From Sorangium cellulosum (lineage in GTDB: Bacteria; Myxococcota_A; Polyangia; Polyangiales; Polyangiaceae): 64,000 nt of DNA. The stretch's first letter is position 1. The number at the start of each line of letters is the position of its first letter. Positions 15,660 through 25,067 of the stretch are shown piece after piece. Where the stretch lies: the NCBI RefSeq assembly GCF_002950945.1, contig NZ_CP012673.1, forward strand, positions 2,170,001 through 2,234,000. Direction: 5' to 3'. The translations under genes were made by a program, and so were the position numbers. The notes under the pieces are model-generated. The model was given only the letters and a program-made list of their open reading frames with translations. It did no database searches and was not told the DNA's origin.

Positions 15660-17741
15660 ATGCCGTCGGCGACCGATTGCGGAACCTTGCGGAAAAAAAC
15701 GCCGCGCGGCAAATCTGCTATTCAGGGAAGAGAGTTTGACGCCGCGACGAAGTTCACGGACACATGGGGCAGTGCGTTGACGTCGCTGAAGGCCAGAGGA
15801 GAGGATCGTGCGGCTCCGCGGGAGCGGACCGACGCTGACCGTGCGCCGCGGGCGAACCAGGGCGACCCGTCCGGTCAGGAGGTGGTCGCCGGCAGGTACG
15901 TGGTGGAGGCCCGGATCGGCGTCGGCGGGATCGGCGTCGTCCAGCTCGCGACCGACCGCGAGTCGGGCCGGCGCGTCGCGCTGAAGCGGGTCGACCCCAG
16001 GATCGCCGAGAGCAGGCCCGCCGTGGATCGGCTGCTCCGGGGCGCTCGCGCCGCGCGCTCGCTCTCGGGCAGGTACGTGGCGCGGATCCTCGACGTCGGG
16101 AGCGACGGCGCCGCGCCGTTCATCGTCGCCGAGTACCTGGAGGGGTGCAACGCCACGAGCTACCTCCAGCGCCGCGGGCCGCTCCGGGCCCGCGAGGCGG
16201 TGAAGTACCTCCTGCAGGTCTGCGAGGCCGTCGCCGAGGCGCACGCGAACGAGCTCCTCCACCGCGATCTCAAGCCCGAGAACCTGTTCCTCAGCTTCGG
16301 CGCGGACGGCGCGCCGAGCGTGAAGGTGCTCGACTTCGGCGTCTCGGCCATCGCCTGCGGCGTCGAGAGCGAGGGCCCGGGCGCCGCCACCGCGGGCGCG
16401 ATGCGCGGCTCGCTGCTCTACATGGCCCCGGAGCAGATGCGGTCTGCCGGCGGCATCGACGAGCGCGCCGACATCTGGTCGATCGGCGCCATCGGCTACG
16501 CGCTCGTCTGCGGCGTGAGCCCGTTCGAGGCGACGAGCGAGATCGAGATCTGCTCCCGGGTCCTGAACGAGCCGCCGGCGCCCATCCCCGCGCGCGTCGA
16601 GATCGGCGGGCTCAAGGCGGTCCTGCTCCAGTGCCTCCAGAAGGACCCGGACGACCGCTTCCCGGACGTCGCGAAGCTCGCTTATGCCCTCGTGCCCTTC
16701 GGCGCCGACGGCGCCGACGACGCCGCCGAGCGCGTCTGGGAGGTGCTCCGCGGCGACGAGACCGTCCGCATGGCGAAGCCCACCGCCGATCCGTCGATGG
16801 AGGACGAGTGGGCGCCCGACACGCTCGCCGACCTGCCGCGGATGTCGCCGGACGATCTCATGCGCGACCTCGAGTCCACGGCGAAGTGGAACGCGCCCGA
16901 CGGCAACCGCGTCTCCTCGGAGATCACGCTGGTCTCGCACGCCGGCGCCTCGTGGGACGGCGGCGAAGGCCTGCGGCCGAGCCGCGCCTCGGGGCCCGAG
17001 GTCGTGACGGTGGACGCGCCGGCGCTCCCCGCGGAGCCGCCCGCGCGGGGGAAGAGCCAGCCGGACGCCGGCGGGCGGACCCCCCTCCCGCTCGATCCCA
17101 GGGCGGCGCACCGCGCCTCGCTGGCGGCGGCCGAGGCGGCCTCGGTCGAGGCGGCGCCGTCGCCCTGGCCTCGTCGGCTGGCGCTCGCGCTCGCGCTGCT
17201 CGGCCTGCTCGCCGGGCTCGGCGGCGTGTGGATGCTCGTGCAGGGGAGCGCCGAACCGGCCGGGCGCGCCGTTCCGGCGGCGAAGGGCGTGGCGAGGCGC
17301 GCGGCCCGGGCGGCGAGCGCGCTCGCCGGGGCGAAGCGGCCGGTCGCGCCTGCCCCGCCGGTGCAGGACGAGCCGCTCGCGGCGCCGACGGCGACCCTGC
17401 CGGAAGCCGAGCCCGCCGCCGGCCCGGCCGGCGAGCCGCCGCCGGCAGCGCCGTCGCCCGGCGGGTTCCAGGGCGAGACGGGGCGCCCCGAGGCCATCTA
17501 CGACGAGGTCGAGCGCGAGCGGCGGCGGCGCGAGAAGATCGAGCGCGAGCGGCGGTGGCTCGAGGAGACCGAGCGCGCGCGGAAGCAGCGCGACGAGGGC
17601 AAACCGCCGCAGCCGCCGCCGCCGCAGGAGCCCGAGCGTGTGTCGCCGGGTGAGGAGGGCGGGCGGACGCAGCCGCAGCCGCCCGAGCGCGCGCAGCCGA
17701 CCGAGCCCGCCGAGGGCGCGCCGCGCCCGGCGGGCGAGTGA
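15660..17741 (+). CDS. Transmembrane Ser/Thr protein kinase (Hanks type)
   Basis: 693 residues. The kinase domain spans about residues 80-350: Gly loop GVGGIG (87-92), Lys 109 in VALKRV, HRDLKPEN (201-208), DFG (225-227) and the APEQM activation segment. All catalytic residues are present, so it should be active. A linker leads to a membrane helix near residues 503-525 (RRLALALALLGLLAGLGG). After it comes a Pro/Ala- and charge-rich tail, predicted to be periplasmic, with a short Arg/Glu coiled coil and no recognised sensor domain. The first 75 residues have low complexity, so the true start could lie further in. Confidence 0.9.
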   Translation: MPSATDCGTLRKKTPRGKSAIQGREFDAATKFTDTWGSALTSLKARGEDRAAPRERTDADRAPRANQGDPSGQEVVAGRYVVEARIGVGGIGVVQLATDRESGRRVALKRVDPRIAESRPAVDRLLRGARAARSLSGRYVARILDVGSDGAAPFIVAEYLEGCNATSYLQRRGPLRAREAVKYLLQVCEAVAEAHANELLHRDLKPENLFLSFGADGAPSVKVLDFGVSAIACGVESEGPGAATAGAMRGSLLYMAPEQMRSAGGIDERADIWSIGAIGYALVCGVSPFEATSEIEICSRVLNEPPAPIPARVEIGGLKAVLLQCLQKDPDDRFPDVAKLAYALVPFGADGADDAAERVWEVLRGDETVRMAKPTADPSMEDEWAPDTLADLPRMSPDDLMRDLESTAKWNAPDGNRVSSEITLVSHAGASWDGGEGLRPSRASGPEVVTVDAPALPAEPPARGKSQPDAGGRTPLPLDPRAAHRASLAAAEAASVEAAPSPWPRRLALALALLGLLAGLGGVWMLVQGSAEPAGRAVPAAKGVARRAARAASALAGAKRPVAPAPPVQDEPLAAPTATLPEAEPAAGPAGEPPPAAPSPGGFQGETGRPEAIYDEVERERRRREKIERERRWLEETERARKQRDEGKPPQPPPPQEPERVSPGEEGGRTQPQPPERAQPTEPAEGAPRPAGE

Positions 17742-17784
17742 CGACCGCGATGCCGCGCGCCGCCTGCCTGGTATAAGGCGGGCC

Positions 17785-19023
17785 GTGCCATCGAGGAGTC
17801 GAGAGGGACGTGCGCTCGCCCGGGCCGCGGGCGCCGCGTTTGTCACGGCCGCGGCGGTCGTCTGCGGACCCCAGCGCGCGGCGAGCGCCGCGCCGCCGAT
17901 CGCGCCGGCGCACCTGCCGTACGGCGCCGCCGGCTGGGCCGAGTCGGGCTGGGGCGGCGTGCGCGGGGTGACGATCGGGCCGATCGAGAACCAGCGGCAC
18001 CCGGGCCGCGGGTACGGCACCGCGGCGAGCGCCCGGGCCATGGACGAGGCGGCGGCCATGGGCGCGACCTGGATCAGCCTGACGCCGTTCGGCCGCGTGT
18101 GGGACGGCAAGGGGACCGGCGTCGATCTGGTCTTCGAGGCGCCGTTCGAGGAGAACCGGCGCAACGTGCTCGCCGCGATCGCGCAGGCGCACGCGCGCGG
18201 GCTCAAGGTGCTGATCGTCCCGCACCTCTGGGTCGAGAGCGGCGAGTGGCGGGCGCTGATCGACCCGGGCGACGACGCCGGCTGGGCGCGCTGGGCCGAG
18301 TCGTACCGCCGCTTCCTGCTCGCGTGGGCGGCGGTCGCGCGCGAGGGCGGCGCGGAGATGCTCAGCGTCGGCGTCGAGCTGCGGAGCTGGGTGACGACGC
18401 CGCGGGCGGCGAGCTTCCTGCCGATCATCGAGGCGGTGCGCCGCGTCTACCCGGGGCTGCTCACCTACTCGGCGAACTGGGACGACGTCGAGCACACGGT
18501 GATCTTCGACGCGCTGGACCTCATCGGCATCAACGCGTTCTACCCGCTGGCGGAGCGCGAGGGCGCGTCGTTCGAGGAGCTCCTGCGCGGCGGCCGCAAG
18601 GTGGCGGCCGGGGTGGACGCGGTGGCGCGCGCGTGGGGTAAGCCGGTGCTGCTCACCGAGATCGGCTACACCACGCGGCGCGATCCCGCGGTGCGCCCCT
18701 GGGAGTGGCCCGACCGCATGAAGGGCGTGGTGATCGATCAGCGCTCGCAGGCCGAGGCCTACGCCGCGGTGATGGCGCCCTTCCTCGACGCGCGCACCTG
18801 CGCCGGCTTCTTCGTCTGGCGGCTCTACGCCGATCCGGACGACGTCTCGCAGGAGGCCGAGTGGGGCTTCTCGCCGCGGGGCAAGCTGGCGGAGCTCGTG
18901 CTGCGCGACGCCTTCACCGCCCGCTGGGCCGCCGACGGCCCCTGGCTGCCCGGCGACGCGCTCGGCAAGCACCGCGCGCGCACCCCCGGCGTCTTCGCGT
19001 GGGAGCTCGATCCAGACGAGTGA
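17785..19023 (+). CDS. Exported TIM-barrel glycosidase, GH113-like
   Basis: 412 residues from a GTG at 17785, which gives a normal signal peptide ending near GPQRAASA. The mature part is a (beta/alpha)8 barrel like clan GH-A enzymes related to family 113 (beta-mannanase group). The likely acid/base Glu is in LSVGVELRSW and the nucleophile Glu in VLLTEIGYTT. The segments 'GATWISLTPFGRVW' and 'GLKVLIVPHLWV' are typical of the family. Only 43 bp separate it from the kinase gene, so the two may be co-transcribed. The substrate is not certain. Confidence 0.8.
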   Translation: MPSRSREGRALARAAGAAFVTAAAVVCGPQRAASAAPPIAPAHLPYGAAGWAESGWGGVRGVTIGPIENQRHPGRGYGTAASARAMDEAAAMGATWISLTPFGRVWDGKGTGVDLVFEAPFEENRRNVLAAIAQAHARGLKVLIVPHLWVESGEWRALIDPGDDAGWARWAESYRRFLLAWAAVAREGGAEMLSVGVELRSWVTTPRAASFLPIIEAVRRVYPGLLTYSANWDDVEHTVIFDALDLIGINAFYPLAEREGASFEELLRGGRKVAAGVDAVARAWGKPVLLTEIGYTTRRDPAVRPWEWPDRMKGVVIDQRSQAEAYAAVMAPFLDARTCAGFFVWRLYADPDDVSQEAEWGFSPRGKLAELVLRDAFTARWAADGPWLPGDALGKHRARTPGVFAWELDPDE

Positions 19024-19056
19024 GCGGGTGACCCCCGCTCTGCTTGCCGGGAAACT

Positions 19057-20487
19057 TCAGGAGGCGCTGGGCGGCGTCGAGGGTAGCCGCAGGGTGAACG
19101 TCGACCCGCTCCCGGGGGCGCTCGCCACGTCGATGCGGCCGCCGTGGGCCTCGGCGATGTGGCGCGCGGCCCACAGGCCGAGGCCGGCGCCGGGGGCCAC
19201 GCCGCTCGACGACGGCGCGCGGCCGTAGCGCTGGAACAGGCGGCCCTGGTCCTCGGCGGCGATGCCGACGCCGCCGTCGGAGACCGCGATGGCGATCTCG
19301 GCGTCCGCGCACGTGACGGAGACCAGCACGGCGCCGCCGCCCGGCGAGTACTTGATCGCGTTCGCGACCAGGTTGTTCAGCACCCGCTCGATCCTCAATG
19401 GATCGCAGCGCAGCGGCACGGGCTCCTCGGGCAGCGACAGGTTGAGCTCGTGCGCGGTTGCCGTGGGGCGGTAAAGCTCCACCACCTCCCGGGCGAGCTC
19501 GCGCGCGTCCCGCACCTCGTAACGCAGCTCGAGCTCCTCGCCCTCGAGCCGCGCGAAGTCCATGAGGTCGGTGAGCATGCGATCGCAGCGCGCGACCTCC
19601 TGCCCGACGCGGGCGAGCATCGCCCTGAGCCGCTCCTCGGGCGGCAGGGGCCGGTCGGGCCTCAGCCGGTCCACGGTGAGCTTCAGCGCGGCGAGCGGGT
19701 TGCGCAGGTCGTGCGCGACGCTCGCGAGGATCCCGAGCTGCTTCTGGCGCTGCTCCGCCAGCGCGGCGGCCATCTCGTTGAACGCGACGGCGATCTCCCG
19801 CAGCTCGTCGAGCCCGTCCTGCACCGCGCGGGCGTCGCGCGAGCCCGCGCCGTAGCGGTCGATCGCGGTGCGGAGCGCGAGGAGGGGGCAATAGACGCGT
19901 TTGCCCGCCTGCCACAGCGCGACCCCGACCCCGACCAGCAGCATCGAGGCCGCCCCGAGGCTCATCACGTCCGACCGCCGGTTCACCTCGTTCACGCGGG
20001 CGCGGGCGCGCTGCGCCTCCGCGAGCTTGGTCGCGAGCAGCCGCTCGAGCGCGGCGTACGCGGCGTCGACCTCGGCATGTGTCGCCGTGTAGGCCGCGGC
20101 GGGTGAGGACGCCTGCCCGTCCGCCCGCGCATGCGCGGTGAAGTAGTCCGCGATGCGGCGCTCCGCCGCCTCGAAGTGCGCGGCGTTCTCCGCCGTCGCC
20201 GGGTTGTCGCGGAGGTCTGCGAGCCACCGCTCGATCTCACGCCTCGCGGCGTCGCGCGCGCGGGCATGCTCGGGGCTCCTGGTGAGCGCGGCGCGGGCGC
20301 TCTCGCGCTCGTGGAGCAGCAGATTGACCTCCAGCTCCGTGGTCGACCGCACCTCCCGGACCAGGTGGAAGAGCCGCGCCCCCTCGCGGTTCATGTAGCT
20401 GGTGCCGAGCATGAGGCCGCTCGCCGTCAGCAGCGAGATGGAGACGAGCATCGCGGCGCTCGCGGTCGCCAGCGTCTTCAACTTCAT
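19057..20487 (-). CDS. Orphan sensor histidine kinase
   Basis: 476 residues. An N-terminal membrane helix (about 10-30), a helical periplasmic sensor rich in Arg/Glu, a second helix near 176-196, then a HAMP-like segment. The dimerisation domain carries the H-box SVAHDLRNPLAAL near residue 260, and the ATP-binding domain has N (NLVANAIKYSPGGG), G1 (DGGVGI) and G2 (GAGLGLW) boxes. It autophosphorylates on the H-box His. No response regulator is adjacent, a common state in myxobacteria. It ends 33 bp from the convergent glycosidase gene. Confidence 0.93.
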   Translation of the reverse strand: MKLKTLATASAAMLVSISLLTASGLMLGTSYMNREGARLFHLVREVRSTTELEVNLLLHERESARAALTRSPEHARARDAARREIERWLADLRDNPATAENAAHFEAAERRIADYFTAHARADGQASSPAAAYTATHAEVDAAYAALERLLATKLAEAQRARARVNEVNRRSDVMSLGAASMLLVGVGVALWQAGKRVYCPLLALRTAIDRYGAGSRDARAVQDGLDELREIAVAFNEMAAALAEQRQKQLGILASVAHDLRNPLAALKLTVDRLRPDRPLPPEERLRAMLARVGQEVARCDRMLTDLMDFARLEGEELELRYEVRDARELAREVVELYRPTATAHELNLSLPEEPVPLRCDPLRIERVLNNLVANAIKYSPGGGAVLVSVTCADAEIAIAVSDGGVGIAAEDQGRLFQRYGRAPSSSGVAPGAGLGLWAARHIAEAHGGRIDVASAPGSGSTFTLRLPSTPPSAS

Positions 20488-20685
20488 CGTGGATTCCCCC
20501 GGTTCCGGTGTGATCGCGCCGAAACCGCGAGGATCGTAGCGCCGCGACGGCCCCCGGACCGCCCGGCAGGCGCTGTGTCCGCCGGGGACATCGCGGCGCA
20601 GCGACCTCGCCGTCGCGCCCCTGTGTTGATGCCGGCGCTCCCGCGGTGGCGGCGCGTCCGTGTCACCCCGGCGCTGCGGTCGCGC

Positions 20686-21402
20686 TCAGGCGGGTCGCTT
20701 GCCCGCGCCCGCCGGCGTCGACAGGGCGGCTCGTGCGATCGCCATCTGCCGCTCCATCTCCTCCCGCGTCGCCGGCGCTTCGAGGATCAGCGCCGCGTCG
20801 CCCGGGATGCGGGCGGCGACCCGCTGGAACGCGTGCGCCGCGCTCTGGCTCACGGCGTCGTGGCGGCTCCCCGCGTTCACCTCGCTCACGTGCAGCTGCG
20901 CGAGCCGCGGCCTGTGCTCCTCGACCAGGAAATGGGCCTCCGTCATCGTGCGGTCGACCTGGTGCGCGTGGCCGATGTCGAAGCAGAACGACGCGTCCGG
21001 CAGCGCATCGAAGAACGGCCGGAGCTCCTCCACCGTGCGGCCCGTCCGCTTGCGCTTGTCCATGTTCTCGATCGCGAGCATCCCGCCGAGCTGCCGCCAG
21101 GCCCCGAGATCGTGCGCGGTGTCGGGGTGGAGGATGATCCGGAAGCCCCGCGCGGCCACCTCGGCCATCGCGTCGGCGACGGCGCGCTCCTCGGCCGCGT
21201 CGAAGCGGCTCGGGGCGTGGAACGACAGGGCCCTGTACCGCGTGAGATCCAGCGACCCGAGCAGCCGGAGCAGCGGCCCGAGCTCCGAGAGCCGCAGCGC
21301 GGAGAGCTCCACCGCGGTCGCGGAGCTCCCCTCGAGCATCGAGAGCGCCCGCTCGACGTCGCTGAGCGCGAGCGCGCCGGTCGAGTAGCCGATCGGCCGC
21401 AT
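20686..21402 (-). CDS. TIM-barrel protein of the xylose isomerase/AP endonuclease 2 superfamily
   Basis: 238 residues with barrel features: Glu/His metal-ligand candidates in LSFHAPSR, IILHPDT, MLAIENMD, CFDIGHAHQVD and LAQLHVSEVN. These fit sugar-phosphate isomerase or epimerase-like enzymes that bind divalent metal. Its ATG overlaps the stop of the nucleotidyltransferase gene by one base (TGATG), so the two are translationally coupled. The substrate is unknown; coupling suggests it acts on the same molecule or complex as the nucleotidyltransferase. Confidence 0.8.
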   Translation of the reverse strand: MRPIGYSTGALALSDVERALSMLEGSSATAVELSALRLSELGPLLRLLGSLDLTRYRALSFHAPSRFDAAEERAVADAMAEVAARGFRIILHPDTAHDLGAWRQLGGMLAIENMDKRKRTGRTVEELRPFFDALPDASFCFDIGHAHQVDRTMTEAHFLVEEHRPRLAQLHVSEVNAGSRHDAVSQSAAHAFQRVAARIPGDAALILEAPATREEMERQMAIARAALSTPAGAGKRPA

Positions 21403-22478
21403 CAGAACACCCCGTAGGTCTGGATGAGCTTGCGCAGGTCCTCGTCTTCCTCGAAGAAGAGCCGGTTGAGCCCGCGCTGGAACTCGCTGCCGAGCTTCCG
21501 CACCCGCCCGAAGGTCTCGTCCGTGCCGAGCTCGTCGAGCGGCAGCTGCTTCAGCCGGCCGCGCTCCTCCTCGTTCGACAGGAGCGCGAGGAACGCGTCG
21601 TAGCTGTCGAACAGGATCCGCGCCGTCTCGGCCGTGATCGAGGGCCGGAGCAGCACCTCGGCCAGGCTCGCGAGGGGCGTCACCCGGATGCGCTCCCTCA
21701 GGAACCGCACGAGCGCCGGCGTCGAGAGCCGGTCGCCGTCGCCGGTCAACGCCCGGTCCTTGCCGAACAGCGCGAAGCTGAAGCACGTGATGAGGCCGCT
21801 CACGAAGATGAGCTTGCGCGACATCCTGAGCTTCGCGTTCCGGAGCGCCCACCCCGAGCTGCGCTCCCGCTGCTTGTAGACGAAATCGACGGCGACCGTG
21901 CGCCAGTACCGGACGATGTCGTTCAGGAGGAACATCGGGATGAGGTGGCGCTTGCTGCCGTAGAGCAGCCCGCGATCGTCCTCCACGTAGCGCGAGAGCA
22001 CGAGCCGGATCACGCGCTCGTGCGCGTCCGGCTTCCCGATCGCGAGCGACTCCAGGAGCAGCAGGATGCGCTGGGTCGTGTTCTTGTTCGTGTCCTCCTG
22101 CCCGCCGATCTGGTGGAGGATCGGGTGGCTGAACGCCACGTTGCCGAACACCCCCGTCGGGCCCGGCTCGTGGAATTTCTCCTCCTTCAGGATCTTCGTG
22201 ATGGCCTGGACCTGGCTGAAGTGCCCCTCGTCGGCCTGGCCGTCGATGAGCAGCGTCCAGTCGAGATCGCTGCCGGTCGTGTACTCCCCGCGGGCCAGGG
22301 AGCCGAAGACCACCGCGCTCGTGTCGCAGGGGATCTGCTCGCGGAGCAGCGCCGCGAGCCGCGCCCGGGTCGCCTCCGAGTGCCGCGCGGCCGCCTCGAT
22401 GTTCGGCCACGTCCGCCCCGCCTTCTCCGCGAGCCGCTCGATGGCGCTCCGCGCCGCCTCACCTTGATCACTGGTCAT
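21402..22478 (-). CDS. Nucleotidyltransferase-fold protein (Pol-beta type)
   Basis: 358 residues. A Pol-beta-like core has the motif FGSLARGEYTTGSDLDWTLL, that is GS...DxD, where the two Asp bind Mg and an NTP. A long helical region follows (YWRTVAVDFVYKQRERSSGW, LRNAKLRMSRKLIFVSG). It could transfer a nucleotide to a protein, sugar or small molecule. It is coupled to the TIM-barrel gene downstream and lies 46 bp after the atypical kinase gene. The helical part does not match the antibiotic adenylyltransferases I know. Confidence 0.8.
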   Translation of the reverse strand: MTSDQGEAARSAIERLAEKAGRTWPNIEAAARHSEATRARLAALLREQIPCDTSAVVFGSLARGEYTTGSDLDWTLLIDGQADEGHFSQVQAITKILKEEKFHEPGPTGVFGNVAFSHPILHQIGGQEDTNKNTTQRILLLLESLAIGKPDAHERVIRLVLSRYVEDDRGLLYGSKRHLIPMFLLNDIVRYWRTVAVDFVYKQRERSSGWALRNAKLRMSRKLIFVSGLITCFSFALFGKDRALTGDGDRLSTPALVRFLRERIRVTPLASLAEVLLRPSITAETARILFDSYDAFLALLSNEEERGRLKQLPLDELGTDETFGRVRKLGSEFQRGLNRLFFEEDEDLRKLIQTYGVF

Positions 22479-22524
22479 CGATCGTCCCTGGGTGGCGCCC
22501 GCCGCGGCGCCGGGGAGCCGCGCC

Positions 22525-23421
22525 TCACGCTCCGCCGTCGCCCTGGAGCGAGATCCCGAACCATTCTTGCACCAGACGATGGTGCTCGGCGAGGCGTTCT
22601 CGATAACGGGGCGTGCCTTCGAGCGCCGCCTGCTCGAAGTCGACCCAGTAGAGGGCGCCCGTCTTCTCGCCGATGAGCACGTTGTTGAGCTTCACCTCGA
22701 GCGGCGCGACGCCCCGCGTGTTCATCGCCCGGACGATCTCCTCGATGCGGCCGCGGTAGGCGTCGCCCCCGCTGCCCGCGAACGCCTCGATCTCGCGCCG
22801 GTCGCGCGCTGGATCGTGCAGCTGCCCGAGCGGCGCGAGATCGATGTCGAGCACCTTCCGCCCGCTCTCGGCGATCTTGTGCTGCAGCGTCTGGCCGCGC
22901 ACGTAATCCATGAACAGGGTGCGCGTGGCGAGGTGGAGATCACGAATCCGCGGCACGCTGGGGAGGTCGCGCAGGCGGAGCAGCGCCGCCGCCTCGTTGT
23001 AGAACGACATGCCGACCAGGGTGAGCAGGTGCGCGCCCGCCGGCGCGCTCCTCGGCTGGCCGATGAAGCGCTTGCGCACGCACACGTAGCCGCCGCGCAG
23101 CACGATGTGCAGCCGGTAGCGCATGCGCGGCATCTTCTGGTTCCGCCGGTTGAAGAAGGCGACGTCGGCCGGGTGGATCGCGAAGGCGAAGCCGTCCTGA
23201 TCGATCTCGGCGAGCACCCTGTCCCCGGGGCCGAGCTCGGCGACCGACGGGATGTCGCCCGGGGTCACCGCGTCGGGCACCGGGAGCGGGTTCTCGTCGA
23301 GCCGCCGCGCGAGCAGCGCCCGGACCGTCTCGAGCCGCACGGCGAGCAGCCTCGCCGCCGCGTCCATGCCGGGCACGCGGCCGAGGACCTGATCGAGGGC
23401 GCGCCGAAGGTCAGCGTTCAT
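22525..23421 (-). CDS. Atypical protein-kinase-fold enzyme (lipopolysaccharide-kinase/RIO-like)
   Basis: 298 residues. A kinase-like lobe pair is visible: Lys in GYVCVRKRF, Glu in SFYNEAAALLRL, hinge MDYVRGQTLQ, and the catalytic/metal segment EVKLNNVLIG...YWVDFEQA. Aligned with HRDLKPEN, the catalytic Asp is replaced by Glu, and DFG reads DFE. The N-terminal 100 residues are helical with no clear function. Related folds phosphorylate sugars or lipids, and the neighbouring deacetylase-like gene fits a glycan substrate. Activity is not assured. Confidence 0.65.
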   Translation of the reverse strand: MNADLRRALDQVLGRVPGMDAAARLLAVRLETVRALLARRLDENPLPVPDAVTPGDIPSVAELGPGDRVLAEIDQDGFAFAIHPADVAFFNRRNQKMPRMRYRLHIVLRGGYVCVRKRFIGQPRSAPAGAHLLTLVGMSFYNEAAALLRLRDLPSVPRIRDLHLATRTLFMDYVRGQTLQHKIAESGRKVLDIDLAPLGQLHDPARDRREIEAFAGSGGDAYRGRIEEIVRAMNTRGVAPLEVKLNNVLIGEKTGALYWVDFEQAALEGTPRYRERLAEHHRLVQEWFGISLQGDGGA

Positions 23422-23468
23422 GCCCGTCTAGTAGCCGCTTCCGCGCGCCAAATCAAAAACCGAAGCGC

Positions 23469-23492
23469 CGGCGCTCCCCGGCGGGAGCGCCG
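23469..23492 (-). terminator. Rho-independent terminator-like hairpin
   Basis: A 10-bp perfect stem with a 4-nt loop (23469-23478 with 23483-23492) lies in the 96-bp gap between the deacetylase-like gene and the kinase gene. On the minus strand a GGTTTTTGATTT tract follows about 8 nt later. It may end or attenuate transcription before the downstream three genes. Confidence 0.6.
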
Positions 23493-23517
23493 CGACTCGC
23501 GGCCTCGGATCACCACC

Positions 23518-24651
23518 TCAGCCCGCGCAGGGCGGCGGCGTGAGCCGGTAATCCCGGTAGTCCCCGGGATTGCCGCTCTTCCCCTCCATCGCCGCGACCG
23601 CGATGTTGTACATCTCCCGCGCGGTCACGTAGTGGAGCACCCACTCCTTCCCATCGTTGTACCGGGTGGTGAGCTCCCGGTGCAGCGTGTGGCTCCCGGC
23701 GCCGAGCAGCGACTCCGCCTGATCCTCGGGCGCGCCGTGGGTGTACACCTTGACGAACACCCACTCGGGCCTCCCCTCGATGTGGATGTTCTGATCGACC
23801 CACGTCTTCACCCGGTCCGGCGTCGGCGGGTCGACCGCCTGCAGCGCGCCGTACTCCATCCGCACGCGCACCTGGCTCCCGCGGCGCGACAGCGCGAGCG
23901 CGAGCGGGCCCTCGATCATCAGGATGCGATCCTCCAGCACCTCGCCGACCTTGGCCCGCGCCCCCACGGCGTGGGCCTTCCGCCGCGCCAGGTTGCCGGT
24001 GGGCCAGTAGATCTGGTTCACGATGCTGTGCTGCGACTCGTCGGGGGCGGAGGGGAACGTGTAGTCGGCGTAGCAGCCCGTCTCGAAGAGCAGCGGCAGC
24101 TCCGCGTCGACTCCGCAGTTGCGCGAGTCCCGCCCGGAGTTCGCCAGGCACCAGTTGCCGTGGATGAACCCGTAGCGCATGCGCCCGTCCGGCCCGCGCG
24201 AGAAGTGCCCGTGCTTCCCCAGCGTCTCCAGGTACCGGAGGAGGTCCGCGCGCAGGTTCTCCTCCGTGTCATTGTGGTGGTGCAGGTGCAGCTCCACCTC
24301 GCCGAAGCCGCGGCGGGTGAGATCCGCCAGCGCGTCGAGCCACCCGGGCGTGTACTGCTCCCCGGGAAAGAAGAAGCTGTGGCGCGGGTGGTGGCCGTCC
24401 GCGTCGCGGTAGGCGCCCGCCATCTCGGGATACCGCTCCGCCCAGGCCTTCACGCGCGCGTCGCCGACCTCGGGTGTGGCATTGCCCCACCCGGGCTCCC
24501 AGTGATCGCAGACCGCGAAGAGGAGGTGCCGCGGGCCGCTCGGGCGGGGCGCGCGCGCGTTCTCGATCCTCTGCCGGGCATAACCCCCCAGCCAGTTGTG
24601 GAGGTTCTTCTTCTTGATCTGCTGGATCTTCGCCTGGAGTGTTCCGATCAT
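23518..24651 (-). CDS. Polysaccharide deacetylase-like (glycoside hydrolase/deacetylase fold) protein
   Basis: 377 residues. It resembles the NodB-fold deacetylase superfamily: CDHWEPG near the start, a His cluster VELHLHHHND, and 'HGNWCLANSGRDSRNCGVD' with further metal-ligand candidates. There is no signal peptide, so it acts in the cytoplasm if active. Family members are usually found near surface-polysaccharide genes. It leads a same-strand run with an atypical kinase, a nucleotidyltransferase and a TIM barrel. A possible terminator follows it, so the coupling may be partial. Confidence 0.7.
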   Translation of the reverse strand: MIGTLQAKIQQIKKKNLHNWLGGYARQRIENARAPRPSGPRHLLFAVCDHWEPGWGNATPEVGDARVKAWAERYPEMAGAYRDADGHHPRHSFFFPGEQYTPGWLDALADLTRRGFGEVELHLHHHNDTEENLRADLLRYLETLGKHGHFSRGPDGRMRYGFIHGNWCLANSGRDSRNCGVDAELPLLFETGCYADYTFPSAPDESQHSIVNQIYWPTGNLARRKAHAVGARAKVGEVLEDRILMIEGPLALALSRRGSQVRVRMEYGALQAVDPPTPDRVKTWVDQNIHIEGRPEWVFVKVYTHGAPEDQAESLLGAGSHTLHRELTTRYNDGKEWVLHYVTAREMYNIAVAAMEGKSGNPGDYRDYRLTPPPCAG

Positions 24652-24958
24652 GAGCTCTCTTGACCACGGCGCGTTGGAGCGGCGGCCGCCGCGGTCGCGC
24701 CGATACTAACCTGCCCCTCCGGACGCTGCTACCGCCCCTCCGGGGCCGGCGTCGCCGGGAGAGCACCACGTCGGCTCACATCCCCCGGCCTGGGGCTGGC
24801 CTGGGGGGCGCGACGCCGCTCGTGTGGACCCAGCACGAACCGCGACGTCACGACCGTCCAGGGCGTGTGATGCAAGGCTCCTGCCGAACGGCGCGCCGTG
24901 TGCCTACATTTTTGAAGCCTGGCTTCCCGGCGAGCGCCTGGAGGCGGATGTGGGAGAC

Positions 24959-25019
24959 AAATCGCCCCACCTGTGGCGATTTTGTTGGCCCAGGGATCCA
25001 TGCCGGCACACCGGCATGG
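24959..25019 (+). promoter_or_regulatory. Two adjacent hairpins
   Basis: AAATCGCC (24959-24966) pairs with GGCGATTT (24975-24982), and CCATGCCGG (24998-25006) pairs with CCGGCATGG (25011-25019) around a CACA loop. The first is followed by TTTTGTTGG, so it could be a terminator for an unseen small RNA. They end about 35 bp before the sigma-54-like element, so they are probably not in the leader of the downstream gene. Confidence 0.4.
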
Positions 25020-25052
25020 CGTTCCCGGTGAGCGAACCCACCAGCTCCGTCG

Positions 25053-25067
25053 TGGCACGAGGTTTGT
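25053..25067 (+). promoter_or_regulatory. Sigma-54-like promoter element
   Basis: TGGCACGAGGTTTGT matches TGGCACG-N4-TTGC except for T in place of C at the -12 GC. That base is usually important, so activity is doubtful. The gene at 25119 would start about 40 bases downstream of the transcription start. Confidence 0.35.

Noticed and set aside
15357..18428. A reading frame of over 1000 codons opposite the Ser/Thr kinase and glycosidase genes
   Set aside because: It is Arg/Ala/Pro-rich with no domain, and the real genes on the other strand have clear motifs. Such long shadows are normal in GC-rich DNA.
19057..20487. A two-component pair
   Set aside because: No response regulator gene is adjacent to the histidine kinase.
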